64,000 nt of DNA from positions 1-64,000 of the forward strand of contig CAJUCN010000009.1 in the NCBI GenBank assembly GCA_910585005.1, read 5' to 3'. Source of the DNA: an uncultured Lachnospiraceae bacterium (GTDB taxonomy: Bacteria > Bacillota > Clostridia > Lachnospirales > Lachnospiraceae). The position numbers were made by a program, and so were the translations under genes. The notes under the pieces are model-generated. The model worked only from the letters and a program-made list of their open reading frames with translations. It was not told where the DNA came from and made no database searches. Of this stretch, positions 1-8,593 are shown in pieces; position 1 is the first letter of the stretch; each line of letters opens with the position of its first letter.

Positions 1-53
1 AGAGCACTTGACTTTTAATCAAGTTGTCCGGGGTTCGAGTCCCCGGTGGCTCA
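1..53 (+). tRNA. tRNA-Lys (anticodon TTT), 5' part outside window
   Basis: The anticodon stem is 7-11 paired with 19-23, the loop is 12-18 and the anticodon TTT is at 14-16. The T arm is 29-33 and 41-45 around the loop TTCGAGT (34-40). The 3' acceptor strand is 46-52 with discriminator A at 53. The CCA end is not encoded. Only the end of the D arm and what follows is present, because the gene begins before the window. Confidence 0.93.
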
Positions 54-71
54 TTCATATTAAAACAAATC

Positions 72-103
72 AGCGCAGCAGATTTAATCTGCTGCGCTTT
101 TTG
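72..103 (+). terminator. intrinsic terminator after tRNA-Lys
   Basis: A GC-rich inverted repeat (arms AGCGCAGCAGAT and its complement, 72-98) is followed by TTTTT. It lies just after the tRNA and most simply ends that transcript; the minus-strand gene ending at 128 may also use the hairpin. Confidence 0.8.
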
Positions 104-127
104 TAACGATAGTTTGCTCAAAACCAT

Positions 128-607
128 TTACAGATAGCGAATGGTGAAATGCACCTCCCCCTTACGGTCAATGTCCATCAAAATATAAGAAGGCCGGTGT
201 CCTTCCTGTCTGGGATAAGTCAGGCTTCCAGGATTAACAGCGATCAAGTCCCTTTCTATATCCACCACCGGCTTATGGGTGTGTCCATACATAACAATAT
301 CGGCATCCCTGCTCCTGGCCTCCCGTTTCAGGTTTTCATTGCCCATAGCCACATAATAGTTGTGGCCATGCGTCAGCCAGACCCGATACTTTCCGATATT
401 AAATTCTTTTTCCCTGGGAAGGTCCGAAAAGAAATCATTATTCCCCACTACCATCTGCACCGGACACCCTGCCGCTTCTGCAATCAGATATTCACTGCCT
501 TCTATATCCCCACAATGCACCACCATGTCCACAGGTGCAACTCTTTCAAGCACTTTTATGTAATTATCATTCCTGCGATGGGTATCGCTGACTATCAGCA
601 CCTTCAT
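128..607 (-). CDS. YfcE/MJ0936-type metallophosphoesterase
   Basis: Predicted cytoplasmic metal-dependent phosphodiesterase of 159 aa, the usual length of the family. The metal-binding motifs appear in order: D8-T-H10, H31-C-G-D34, G55-N-N-D58, H80-G-H82 and G108-H-T-H111. Members of this family hydrolyse phosphodiesters in vitro, but physiological substrates are mostly unsettled, so I do not name one. The start overlaps the stop of the upstream rdgB gene (ATGA), so the two are probably translationally coupled. A phosphoesterase directly behind rdgB is a frequent arrangement in Clostridia (from memory). Confidence 0.9.
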   Translation of the reverse strand: MKVLIVSDTHRRNDNYIKVLERVAPVDMVVHCGDIEGSEYLIAEAAGCPVQMVVGNNDFFSDLPREKEFNIGKYRVWLTHGHNYYVAMGNENLKREARSRDADIVMYGHTHKPVVDIERDLIAVNPGSLTYPRQEGHRPSYILMDIDRKGEVHFTIRYL

Positions 608-1254
608 TTGCTTTTCTCCACATCCTCCAATGTTTCCGGCCCCCGCCGCAGTTCCTTTAACCGTTCTTTCATAGCCCGCAGCGCTTTTCCTCTGTGGCTG
701 ATCTGGTTCTTTTCTTCCTCCGTCAGCTCCGCCGTGCTTTTACCATATTCCGGCACTTGAAAAATCGGGTCATACCCAAACCCGTTCGCCCCTTTTTCCT
801 CATAGCCAATCTTTCCCTCTATCACTGCCTCACTGTCAAGAACATTCCCATCAGGCAAAACGCAAGCAATGGCACAGACAAACCGGGCCGTCCGCCTTTC
901 TTCCGGCACCCCCTCCAATCTGCTGATAATACTGGCATTTTTAATGGAATATGGGGTATCTTCCCCCATATACCTGGCAGAGTAGATTCCCGGTTCCCGA
1001 TTTAAGTAATCCACCTCAAGCCCTGAATCATCAGCAAGAACAATCGTTCCTTTCGCACAGGATGCCACCGCTTTTGCCTTAATCACGGCATTTTCCAGAA
1101 AGCTCCTCCCATCTTCTACGATATCCGGGTCTACCCCCGCTTCTTTCATCGACAGAATCTCCACCGGTTCCCCGTACACTGTAAGATCAGAGAGAATCAT
1201 CCGTATCTCTTTCATTTTTCCGGCATTTCCAGTTGCAAATATTATCTTTTGCAT
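604..1254 (-). CDS. rdgB: XTP/dITP diphosphatase, RdgB/HAM1 family
   Basis: Nucleotide-pool cleaning enzyme that hydrolyses non-canonical purine triphosphates (XTP, dITP, ITP) to monophosphates, keeping them out of DNA and RNA. The N-terminal signature TGNAGKMKEI (residues 8-17), LADDSGLEV in the middle, the FGYDPIF stretch and the C-terminal SHRGKAL are all present. Length 216 aa; the family is about 195-205 aa, and the excess is a charged C-terminal tail. The start is supported by AAAGGA about 7 bases upstream. It overlaps the phosphodiesterase gene by 4 bases. Confidence 0.95.
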   Translation of the reverse strand: MQKIIFATGNAGKMKEIRMILSDLTVYGEPVEILSMKEAGVDPDIVEDGRSFLENAVIKAKAVASCAKGTIVLADDSGLEVDYLNREPGIYSARYMGEDTPYSIKNASIISRLEGVPEERRTARFVCAIACVLPDGNVLDSEAVIEGKIGYEEKGANGFGYDPIFQVPEYGKSTAELTEEEKNQISHRGKALRAMKERLKELRRGPETLEDVEKSK

Positions 1255-1299
1255 GTAATTTTCCTTTCTGCATCTATCCGATATTTCTAAAACAAAGGA

Positions 1300-2367
1300 C
1301 TAAAAATTTTCTTCATAGATCTTCAAAATTGCCTGATAAATCCCCTCCGCAATTTTTTCCTGATAATCTTCCCTTCCAAGCAAAATTGCCTCCTGCTTAT
1401 TGGTTATACATCCGCTCTTGACCGCTGCGGCAGGCACTGTAACATTCCTCAAGGCGTAATCATTGACACTGGCTGCACTAAGTCCCAATGCCTTTCCCTT
1501 AATGCTAGTCACCACCTCGCGCTCCAAGGCATCCGCCAGCTCCACACTTCCAAAGCCCGGAATAAAATAATCCCCATTATAAAGGGTTGTAGTCCCATAA
1601 ATGCTGTTATCATCATTAAAATCCGTCTGAATGCGTATATACATATCCGCCCTGGTTTCATTGGCAAGCTTCACCCTGCCCTCCTCATCCGGATATACAT
1701 CATCCATTCGGGTATAATATGCTTTGATATCCGTTTTATCAAGCTTTTCCTTTAACTTTTTGGCCACATTCAAATTGATATCTTTCTCCATCAGCCCATT
1801 GGCCGACACCCCTGCATTCTTCCCTCCCCATGCGGGATCGATGACCACGATTCTGTCATACACTTCTCTAGGGCTTAAAAAGCTGATATACAGATCATTC
1901 CCCTCCAATATGGTATGGCACTCATAAATTCCTGTCAAATGGAACGTAAGCCTCACACCGTCCTGCGTCGCTTCGTACAGTCCTTGCCGCACCATATCCC
2001 GGTTCCCCGAAATTGCATGATCCACATAAAATTTTTCTTTCGCTTCATTTATGACTACACAAAGTTCCTGATCCATATAATGGTTTTCAATTACGATATC
2101 CTCCGCCCCACACTTCTCCGGCAACGGGACCCGGAGATAACTGGTGTCCGACTTTCCCAAAACGAAGGTTAGCACATTCTCCTTTGGCTCCTGCTCCCGA
2201 TCCGGCTCTGGAGGGGCATTGTCCTGTGTGTTTTCAACCATCTCATCCTGCGCCACCTCAGAAATGACGATGGTCTTATTCATCGACAGATACAAGATCA
2301 CACTCATACTCGAGGCGCATAAGATCCCGCAAAACCAAGCCATTCCTTTCATGATATTACGCTGCAT
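1300..2367 (-). CDS. catalytically degenerate Amidase_3-fold protein, membrane-anchored
   Basis: The N-terminus has one hydrophobic segment (about residues 8-29) after a short basic stretch, so the protein is probably anchored and exported. Residues about 172-350 match the N-acetylmuramoyl-L-alanine amidase (Amidase_3) fold, with the GLMEKDINL motif and the ITNKQEA region conserved. The zinc and catalytic residues are altered: the His of the usual DPGHGG is Trp180 (DPAWGG), the His of the SIHAN motif is Gln247 (RIQTD), and the catalytic Glu of LVExGF is Lys317. Glu194 remains. I infer a non-enzymatic, perhaps peptidoglycan-binding, role. It starts 2 bases after the methyltransferase stop, with AGGAGAGG upstream. 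Confidence 0.85.
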   Translation of the reverse strand: MQRNIMKGMAWFCGILCASSMSVILYLSMNKTIVISEVAQDEMVENTQDNAPPEPDREQEPKENVLTFVLGKSDTSYLRVPLPEKCGAEDIVIENHYMDQELCVVINEAKEKFYVDHAISGNRDMVRQGLYEATQDGVRLTFHLTGIYECHTILEGNDLYISFLSPREVYDRIVVIDPAWGGKNAGVSANGLMEKDINLNVAKKLKEKLDKTDIKAYYTRMDDVYPDEEGRVKLANETRADMYIRIQTDFNDDNSIYGTTTLYNGDYFIPGFGSVELADALEREVVTSIKGKALGLSAASVNDYALRNVTVPAAAVKSGCITNKQEAILLGREDYQEKIAEGIYQAILKIYEENF

Positions 2368-2369
2368 TT

Positions 2370-3530
2370 CTATAACCTCTCCTGCCGTCTCCCAGGCGGT
2401 TTAGGTCCGGGAAACTGATAAAAATATGCTTTCATCATACCATTATAAATTTTTCGATTCTTTGCCGCCTTCAAGCCCAGCGCCGTTTCTGCCTGCTCAT
2501 AGGCCGTGATCAGATATAAGGACCAGGAATCCAACGCCTGGTATCGTTCACCGATCATCTGATATAATGCAGGTAAGTTCTCCTTTTCCTCCATGCGCTC
2601 CCCATAAGGCGGATTTGTAACGATAAACCCATATCTCTTGCTGTGACTGAGCCTGTCAACTCCTCTTTTCTGAAAATGGATCATATGATCCACACCTGCA
2701 AGCCTGGCATTTTCTCTTGCCACACTAACCACGCCATCATCAATATCATAGCCTTGAATGTCTGTATCCACATCAAAGTCAATCATTTCATGCGCTTCCT
2801 CAAGGGCATCTTTCCAGTTTTTAAAGGGGATCAAATGCTCCCAGCTTTTTGCCGTAAAATCCCTGTTCATCCCTGGCGCTATATTAGCCGCCATCATCGC
2901 CGCCTCAATGGGAAAGGTCCCACTGCCGCAAAAAGGATCCACCAATATACGGTCTTTTTTCCATGGCGTCAGCATCAAAAGAGCCGCCCCAAGGTTTTCG
3001 GCTATTGGCGCTTTGGCAACTAATTTACGGTATCCTCTTTTGTGGAGAGATTCTCCCGTGGTATCTAACGCTGCCGTGACCTGATCTTTCATCAAAAATA
3101 CGCGGACCGGAAAGGATTCTCCATCCTCTTCAAACCAACTTTTATGATAAATATTTTTGAGCCGTTCCACCATGGCCTTTTTCATAATTGACTGGATATC
3201 GGAAGGGCTAAAGAGTTTGCTTTTCACACTGGCAGCCTTAGTCACCCAAAACTTCCCATGGGAAGGAATAAAATTCTCCCATGGAATATTCTTTGTTCCC
3301 TGGAAAAGTTCTTCAAAAGTCTCCGCCCTGAAACTTCCTGCCTTAAGCAAAATTCTCTCCGCCGTACGCAGATAAATGTTGGCCCGGCATATTGCCTCCT
3401 CATCTCCAATGAACGTGACCCGCCCGTCTTCCACAAGTACAACATCATATCCCAAATCTATAATTTCGCGCTTTAATACAGCTTCAAGCCCAAAGTGGCA
3501 GGGCGCGATCAATTCATATCTGTTCATCAT
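2370..3530 (-). CDS. THUMP-domain class I SAM-dependent RNA methyltransferase (RlmL/YpsC-like)
   Basis: Predicted N2-guanine methyltransferase acting on rRNA. The N-terminal half carries a ferredoxin-like/THUMP region that binds RNA. The C-terminal Rossmann domain has the SAM-binding motif DPFCGSGTFPIEAA and the catalytic TNPPYGER motif typical of N-methylation of an exocyclic amine. At 386 aa it matches the single-domain Firmicutes YpsC-like proteins, not the two-domain E. coli RlmL. Two adjacent ATG codons are possible starts; the RBS (AAAGAGGT) fits the second at least as well. It heads the cluster with the degenerate amidase gene. Confidence 0.88.
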   Translation of the reverse strand: MMNRYELIAPCHFGLEAVLKREIIDLGYDVVLVEDGRVTFIGDEEAICRANIYLRTAERILLKAGSFRAETFEELFQGTKNIPWENFIPSHGKFWVTKAASVKSKLFSPSDIQSIMKKAMVERLKNIYHKSWFEEDGESFPVRVFLMKDQVTAALDTTGESLHKRGYRKLVAKAPIAENLGAALLMLTPWKKDRILVDPFCGSGTFPIEAAMMAANIAPGMNRDFTAKSWEHLIPFKNWKDALEEAHEMIDFDVDTDIQGYDIDDGVVSVARENARLAGVDHMIHFQKRGVDRLSHSKRYGFIVTNPPYGERMEEKENLPALYQMIGERYQALDSWSLYLITAYEQAETALGLKAAKNRKIYNGMMKAYFYQFPGPKPPGRRQERL

Positions 3531-3600
3531 TACCTCTTTCTTGTTTTTCTTTTGCGGGTATTATATCACAATCCGGTTCTTTTGTATATAAACTGACAAC

Positions 3601-3627
3601 AAGAAAAAGCGCCCACACCGGGCGCCT
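3601..3627 (-). terminator. intrinsic terminator
   Basis: Stem GCGCCC (3609-3614) pairs with GGGCGC (3620-3625). On the minus strand it is followed by CTTTTTC. It lies just downstream of the small Asn/Gln-rich gene, which it probably ends. Confidence 0.75.
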
Positions 3628-3642
3628 TTTCTCCAAAAACAT

Positions 3643-3795
3643 TTAGAATTCGTTATTCTTTTTGTTATTGTTGCTAGAGCTGTTAGAAGAACTGTTCTTC
3701 TGGCTGTTCTGGCAGTTCTGACCAGACTTGTTTTCCTGCTGGTTCTGGTTGTTCTGACTATTCTGGTTGTTCTGGTTGTAATCATTCTTAGACAT
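3643..3795 (-). CDS. small Asn/Gln/Ser-rich hypothetical protein (50 aa)
   Basis: A 50-residue protein made almost wholly of Asn, Gln, Ser and Lys, built from imperfect NNQ/SQN repeats in the first half and a Ser/Asn run in the second. I do not recognise the family. A real gene is supported by AGGAGG 7-8 bases before ATG at 3795 and a terminator right after the stop. A longer reading from 3867 exists, but the RBS favours the internal start. Cys appears once. The composition is unlike any neighbour. A spore-associated or disordered role is conceivable, but nothing in the sequence proves it. Confidence 0.6.
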   Translation of the reverse strand: MSKNDYNQNNQNSQNNQNQQENKSGQNCQNSQKNSSSNSSSNNNKKNNEF

Positions 3796-4046
3796 TTTTG
3801 TTCCCTCCTGATTATTTAGGTTACGGAAGTAGTATTCACTTTTCCCGGAGGATTTATTCTTCTTCATTTTAGTACTTTGGTACTGTTTATTTGTTCAATT
3901 TGCACAAGTAAACTCTCTTATACCATTAGTACTTTTGGACTATTTATTCATTGATTTAATCGAAGAAAAGGCTTATAATAAAAATGTAAACGGGAAACCC
4001 CTTCAAATTCCTGTTTATACCCTTATATTAATTATTTATACTCCCC

Positions 4047-4076
4047 AGAAAAAGCCTGTTATTTGACAGGCTTTTT
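4047..4076 (-). terminator. intrinsic terminator after HAAS gene
   Basis: AAAGCCTGT (4051-4059) pairs with ACAGGCTTT (4066-4074), and a U-rich tract follows on the minus strand. It lies 5 bases beyond the stop at 4081. Confidence 0.85.
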
Positions 4077-4080
4077 CACT

Positions 4081-4404
4081 TTATCTCAGATTTTCAAACC
4101 AGGTTTTCGCCTTCTCTCCCAACTTGCTTCCCAGCGCAAAACATAAACTTTTCACACGCATTCCCAAAGACAGCAGTGTAGTTTGATTCAATCGGGGTTT
4201 CCTGTCATACTCCGCGCTCAAAATGCTTTTTGCTATCAGCGCAGGATTGCCCAATTCTTCCACCACCTGCTCCTCTTCTTTCCCTTTTCTTACCAGAACT
4301 TCTATATATTCTTCATAGTATCCTGCAAGTTCGGATATTTTAGCGCTGTCAAGTTTGCCAGATAAAGACCTTCGCAATTGCTTAACAAATTCATTTTTTG
4401 TCAT
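4081..4404 (-). CDS. HAAS-domain (DUF1700-type) protein, short form
   Basis: Residues 1 to about 70 match the HAAS helical domain (start MTKNEFVKQLRRSL, then a GYYEEYI motif and EELGNPALIAKSIL). This domain normally fronts membrane proteins next to PadR-type regulators. Here the protein is only 107 aa. After HAAS there is a short, weakly hydrophobic tail ending in an amphipathic stretch, with no clear pair of membrane helices, and no PadR gene is adjacent. A role in signalling or envelope regulation is only inferred from the domain. The upstream gene ends 28 bases before, so the two are probably cotranscribed. Confidence 0.7.
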   Translation of the reverse strand: MTKNEFVKQLRRSLSGKLDSAKISELAGYYEEYIEVLVRKGKEEEQVVEELGNPALIAKSILSAEYDRKPRLNQTTLLSLGMRVKSLCFALGSKLGEKAKTWFENLR

Positions 4405-4432
4405 CTCTCATCCTCCCGGCAATCCTAAACGG

Positions 4433-4828
4433 TCATAACCGATCCATCTCCTGCCCATTCTCATACTTCTTCCTGCCCTTCTCCGGATCTGATAAAAAAT
4501 CGATCAACGAACGAAATGCCTGCATCGCCATCTTTTCTTTATTGCATGTTTTGGAATTCTTCCCTGTATCTTTTATCAAGTTATATCGGCTCATCTGCCA
4601 AACATACAGATCGCAAAGAGAATATCCGCACGCAGTCACCTTATTCAAAAAAGTATGATGTTCTATATAATAGACCAATTCCTCATAAATCTCCGGCCGG
4701 ATCATGATATCCTTCCACAGTTCATCCGCCCATGCCCTGTCCAGCTCTGCATAATCACAAACCGCATAAAATGCCTGACAGACTTTGATCTTTGACGCAT
4801 CGTATAAAATTCCCTGCACTCCAATCAC
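4433..4828 (-). CDS. conserved-looking hypothetical protein (about 130 aa)
   Basis: I do not recognise this protein. It is soluble, helix-rich and slightly acidic in its first half, with several Trp, Tyr and Cys residues (AVCDYAELDRAWADELW, YSLCDLYVWQMSRYN) and a basic C-terminus. No signal peptide or membrane segment is visible. The longest reading starts at a GTG at 4828; a GTG at 4819 sits at a better distance from GGGAAG and may be the real start. It lies upstream of the HAAS gene on the same strand. Confidence 0.6.
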   Translation of the reverse strand: MIGVQGILYDASKIKVCQAFYAVCDYAELDRAWADELWKDIMIRPEIYEELVYYIEHHTFLNKVTACGYSLCDLYVWQMSRYNLIKDTGKNSKTCNKEKMAMQAFRSLIDFLSDPEKGRKKYENGQEMDRL

Positions 4829-4940
4829 TTCCCGTTTTTAATATAAATATATCCCTATCCGGCTTAAAAATCAATCCTTCATCACTTCTTGTTTCACTGG
4901 TTTATCTGTAGTTTCTAATCAGAATTAGTTTTAGCCAACA

Positions 4941-4976
4941 AAAAACTCCCCGCGCATAATCCGCAGGGAGTTTTTC
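4941..4976 (-). terminator. intrinsic terminator of the left sugar ABC operon
   Basis: An A/T-flanked hairpin (AAAACTCCC ... GGGAGTTTTT) lies 22 bases past the binding-protein stop codon, with U-tracts on both strands. Confidence 0.85.
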
Positions 4977-4997
4977 ATTTTTCTATTTTAACTTAAA

Positions 4998-6578
4998 TTA
5001 TTTGGAAGCTTTCCAAGCATCGTACTGTGATGTGAACTCAGCTAAAATATCCTGATATCCAGCTTCGTCAAGAGCTGCCTGATATGCTTCAATGGTTGCT
5101 TCTACATCTGACTCAGCAAATCCGCCGTTCTCAAGAGGGAAACCATAAGTTTCAAAAACGTTCTGGCATGCGCTGAACTGAGCTGCTACAGGCTCTCTGT
5201 TAAAACGGAAACCTGCTGCGCTGGAAGTATTAGCGCCACTGTTGAATGCTTCGTAAAGGCTTGCCTTGTCTGCAGGCTCATTTGACAAAGGAGTAACGAT
5301 TGTTGCAGAAGCTGACTCCCACATGGAGTGGTTGTACTTCTCGCTGGACTGTGTTACCTGTCCGTTTGCATCATAGGTGAAGTCTTCTCCTTCAATACCA
5401 AATGTGTACATATCAGCAAGCTTGCTGTCCGTGTAAAGGAGACCCATAAAGTCTACACAAGCCTTTGCCTGCTCAGGTGTACAGCTTGCTGCTACAGCAT
5501 ATACGGAACCAAGAGCGGATGTGGAATGTGCCCATCTCTGGGTAATAGGAGTCATAGTAACATCCTGATTGTAACGTGCATCTGCTTCGTCGTTAACCGG
5601 GATATCTGTCCACCATGTAACACCCCAATCCTGTGTCTGAGTTGTGGTATCAGTTGTGGTCTTTGTAACATCATCTTCTGAGATGTAACCAGCAGCAGCC
5701 CACTTAGCCATTAATGTACAAAACTCTTTGTATTCATCTGTTAAAATTGTGTCAATAACTGTATCTGTTTCCCTGTCGATGGAAACCCAGTTAGATGTTG
5801 CATCAGCAGTGAAGAAATCAAAGCTGTCAATGTAGTATCTGTAGAACATAGCTGTCTTCTGTGTAAGGAAAGGATACTTAAGACCTTCTGTCTTGCAATC
5901 AGCAAGGATCGGCTCAAGGTCAGCAAGCGTTTTAACAGAAGAAATATCCCAGCCATACTTGTCAATTAATTCCTGACGGAACATCAAATCATAGCCTTCT
6001 ACATTGTCTTTGTATACAGGAATGAAGTAGTTCTTTCCGTCATACTTAGCAGCTTCCCACTGTCCTTCGTCCATAGACTCATAAAGAGGCGTTCCCGGAA
6101 GCAGATCTGTCAAATCATATGCTGCATTTGATGCATACAAATCGTTGGTTCCTACTGTTCCCTGCCATGAAGCTGTCCAGAACAGGTTCAATTCGCCGTT
6201 TGCCAGTGCAAGATTTGTCTTATCAGCATATTCACCAGAACCGATATCCGTTAAAGTGATCTGAACATTGATCTTATCTTTGATGTACTCATTAATTGCA
6301 TCTTCAACCTTCTTAACCTGAGCGGAATCCGGGTTTGCAACGTTGAAAGAGTTTCTGGTTAAGTTAATAGTTACTACATCACCGGATGCTGCCGGAGCCT
6401 GTGTATCGTCTGCATCCGCGGTGTCGTCTGCAGCAGGCTCTGTTTCCTGTTCTACAGGCGCTGCCTGATCGTCACTTGGAGCGGGTGTGGTGTCGTCTTT
6501 GCCACCGCCGCAGCCTGTCAGCATGGTTGCTACCATAGCTGTTGCCAGGGCTACGGATAAAACTTTTTTGATTTTCAT
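4998..6578 (-). CDS. sugar ABC importer, solute-binding lipoprotein (left arm)
   Basis: Extracellular sugar-binding subunit of a CUT1/LplA-type importer, 526 aa. A lipoprotein signal peptide ends in the lipobox MLTGC (Cys23), followed by an acidic Ala/Asp/Thr linker (residues about 27-65) that spaces the domain from the membrane. The body has the family layout with the DNVEGYDLMFRQELIDKYGWD segment and a C-terminal FTSQYDAWKASK. It is the last gene of a three-gene minus-strand operon with two permeases. The first 75 residues differ at only two positions from the paralogue at 19046-20626, while the rest has diverged more. The ligand is not determinable; an oligosaccharide is likely from context. 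Confidence 0.92.
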   Translation of the reverse strand: MKIKKVLSVALATAMVATMLTGCGGGKDDTTPAPSDDQAAPVEQETEPAADDTADADDTQAPAASGDVVTINLTRNSFNVANPDSAQVKKVEDAINEYIKDKINVQITLTDIGSGEYADKTNLALANGELNLFWTASWQGTVGTNDLYASNAAYDLTDLLPGTPLYESMDEGQWEAAKYDGKNYFIPVYKDNVEGYDLMFRQELIDKYGWDISSVKTLADLEPILADCKTEGLKYPFLTQKTAMFYRYYIDSFDFFTADATSNWVSIDRETDTVIDTILTDEYKEFCTLMAKWAAAGYISEDDVTKTTTDTTTQTQDWGVTWWTDIPVNDEADARYNQDVTMTPITQRWAHSTSALGSVYAVAASCTPEQAKACVDFMGLLYTDSKLADMYTFGIEGEDFTYDANGQVTQSSEKYNHSMWESASATIVTPLSNEPADKASLYEAFNSGANTSSAAGFRFNREPVAAQFSACQNVFETYGFPLENGGFAESDVEATIEAYQAALDEAGYQDILAEFTSQYDAWKASK

Positions 6579-6645
6579 TTAAAAATCCTCCCTATTTTTT
6601 ATTTATTTCTAATCCGCCGCACAATTGCATTGGACTGAAACCGAA

Positions 6646-7578
6646 TTAACCTTTTACGGAACCTACCGTAAGACCTTTGATAAAATACTTCTGGAAGAAC
6701 GGATATACCACCATGATCGGCCCAATAACTACAAGCACGGTTGCCATAGTAGACGAATACTGTGGAATGTTTCCTCCCATGGCCGCCCTTACAGAGGCAG
6801 GCACATTTGCATTGTTCAGCAAAAACTCAATACTCTTTTGGATATTTACCAGCAATAACTGCAACGGCTTCTTGGCGTCTGTGGTGATATAAAGCAAAGC
6901 GTTCTGCCAATCATTCCAATATGCAGTAGCCATCATAAATCCTACCGCTGCCAAAGAAGGCTTCAGGAGCGGAAGCGTGATCTGGAAAAATGTCCTGTAC
7001 TCGCCGGCGCCATCAATCTTCGCCGCTTCCATCAATTCACCTGGAATGCTGTTGGCGATATAAGTTCTTAAAATGATCACATTCATGGTAGATACACAAA
7101 GCGGCAAAATCAAAAGCCATAAACTATCCTTTAAGTGGTAATAGGATGTAAAAATAATGTATCCGGAAAGCTGTCCGCCATTAAACAACATGGGAATCAA
7201 TAAATATACGGATAAAAACTTTCCTAACCGGAAATCCTTACGACTGATAGAATATGCGAACATACTCATTACCAAAAGCCCTAGCGCCGTACCAAATACA
7301 GTAATAAAAATCGTCACTCCATAAGAAGTCAAAAGCTGTCTGCCGTACCGGAGCACTGCATTGATACCGGACATAGACCATTTTTCCGGGAAATAGCTAA
7401 AACCATTCTGGGTGATCGCTACTTCATCCGTGAAAGCAGAGATAAACACTAATAAAATCGGAAGACCACAAAAGAGGGTATACGCTAACAGGAAAAACCC
7501 AAGTATAAACTGTCCTACGCCTTTCTTTTCATGTTTGGATGGTGCCAAATCAGCCTTATTTCCTTTTCTCTTACTCAT
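6646..7578 (-). CDS. sugar ABC importer permease, LplC/YtcP type (left arm)
   Basis: Inner-membrane permease of 310 aa with about six hydrophobic segments. The cytoplasmic EAA loop (EAAKIDGAGEYRTFFQITLPLLKPS) contacts the ATPase. The basic cytoplasmic N-terminus (MSKRKGNKADLAPSKHEKKG) and the C-terminal KYFIKGLTVGSVKG are typical of CarB/LplC-type MalG homologues. It sits between the LplB-like permease (21-base gap) and the binding protein (67-base gap). It is very similar along its whole length to the paralogue at 18045-18977. No ATPase gene is present in the operon. Confidence 0.93.
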   Translation of the reverse strand: MSKRKGNKADLAPSKHEKKGVGQFILGFFLLAYTLFCGLPILLVFISAFTDEVAITQNGFSYFPEKWSMSGINAVLRYGRQLLTSYGVTIFITVFGTALGLLVMSMFAYSISRKDFRLGKFLSVYLLIPMLFNGGQLSGYIIFTSYYHLKDSLWLLILPLCVSTMNVIILRTYIANSIPGELMEAAKIDGAGEYRTFFQITLPLLKPSLAAVGFMMATAYWNDWQNALLYITTDAKKPLQLLLVNIQKSIEFLLNNANVPASVRAAMGGNIPQYSSTMATVLVVIGPIMVVYPFFQKYFIKGLTVGSVKG

Positions 7579-7599
7579 CTTAAAATCTCCTCTCCAAAT

Positions 7600-8505
7600 T
7601 TAGAACAATGCGTTTTCCGGTGCAATCTTACGAACCATACCATTCGCAAACAGCATCATGATAAGTCCTATAATAGACTGGAAGAAACTTGTTGCCGCCA
7701 CAAACCCGAAGTTCGAATTCTTAAAGATGGCATTCAATACATAAGAGTCAATAACCTGCGTTGTTGGATAGAGCACTCCGCTGTTTCTGGTAACCTGATA
7801 GAACAGACCCGTGTCGGACCTCATGATACCACCTACGGAAAGGAGCAGCATAACTGTGATCATTGGAATCAGGGACGGCAATGTAATATGCCAGATCTGT
7901 TTCCATTTATTTGCTCCATCGATCTGGGCTGCCTCATAAAGTTCCGTATCAATACCGGCAAGCACCGACATATAGAGGACTGACCCATAACCAACGCTGT
8001 TCCAGATTTTTACAATCGTCAATATCCATGGCCACAGAGCCGGCGTTGAATAAAACCGCGTTGACATCCCAAACGTGTTATTTAAAATACCTGTATCTGT
8101 ACTGATAAATGCATAAACTATAAACTGGACTGCTGCGAAGGAAATGAAAGTAGGAATGATCATGATCGTCTGCATTACTTTTGCTGATTTCTTGAAGAGG
8201 AACTGATCAATTGCAATAGCCAAAACCACATTTAAGAACGTACCGAGTACTGTAAAGATAACGTAATACATCAGTGTATTTTTCGTAATCGTAACAAATG
8301 TGTTCTTTGATGCTAACAAGAATTTAAAGTTTTCGATCCCGCACCAAGGGCTGGACCAAATTCCCTTTGAGTAATCAAAGTTCTTAAATGCCATGACTAA
8401 ACCGGCCATGGGAACATACATAATGAAAAACAAGATCAGAAATACTGGTAACGCCATCACTACATATGCTCTATGCTTCCATGTGTTTTGAAAAAAGCTT
8501 TTCAT
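7600..8505 (-). CDS. sugar ABC importer permease, LplB/YteP type (left arm)
   Basis: First gene of the left importer operon; 301 aa, about six membrane helices, EAA motif EAAQIDGANKWKQIWHITLPSL, and the NTLMYYVIFTVLGTFLNVVLAI segment shared by LplB-type permeases. Pairs with the LplC-like permease to form the channel. The ATG follows AAAGGGAGG at about 12 bases, a long spacing. The upstream sequence TTATTAAAGGGAGGATTTA is shared with the right-arm copy, where it lies further from the gene, marking the edge of the duplication. Nearly identical to the protein at 17120-18025. Confidence 0.93.
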   Translation of the reverse strand: MKSFFQNTWKHRAYVVMALPVFLILFFIMYVPMAGLVMAFKNFDYSKGIWSSPWCGIENFKFLLASKNTFVTITKNTLMYYVIFTVLGTFLNVVLAIAIDQFLFKKSAKVMQTIMIIPTFISFAAVQFIVYAFISTDTGILNNTFGMSTRFYSTPALWPWILTIVKIWNSVGYGSVLYMSVLAGIDTELYEAAQIDGANKWKQIWHITLPSLIPMITVMLLLSVGGIMRSDTGLFYQVTRNSGVLYPTTQVIDSYVLNAIFKNSNFGFVAATSFFQSIIGLIMMLFANGMVRKIAPENALF

Positions 8506-8593
8506 ATTTCGCTAAATCCTCCCTTTAATAAAGTTTATTGGGTTAAAAAAGAAAAGTAGAGTTCTACGGGATTTTATGTATTGACAGTATGAG

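Noticed and set aside
3660..3780. Short tandem repeats resembling a CRISPR array
   Set aside because: The repeats are CAGAAC-like codons for Asn/Gln inside a small gene. Unit length and spacing do not fit a repeat-spacer array, and no cas genes are in the window.
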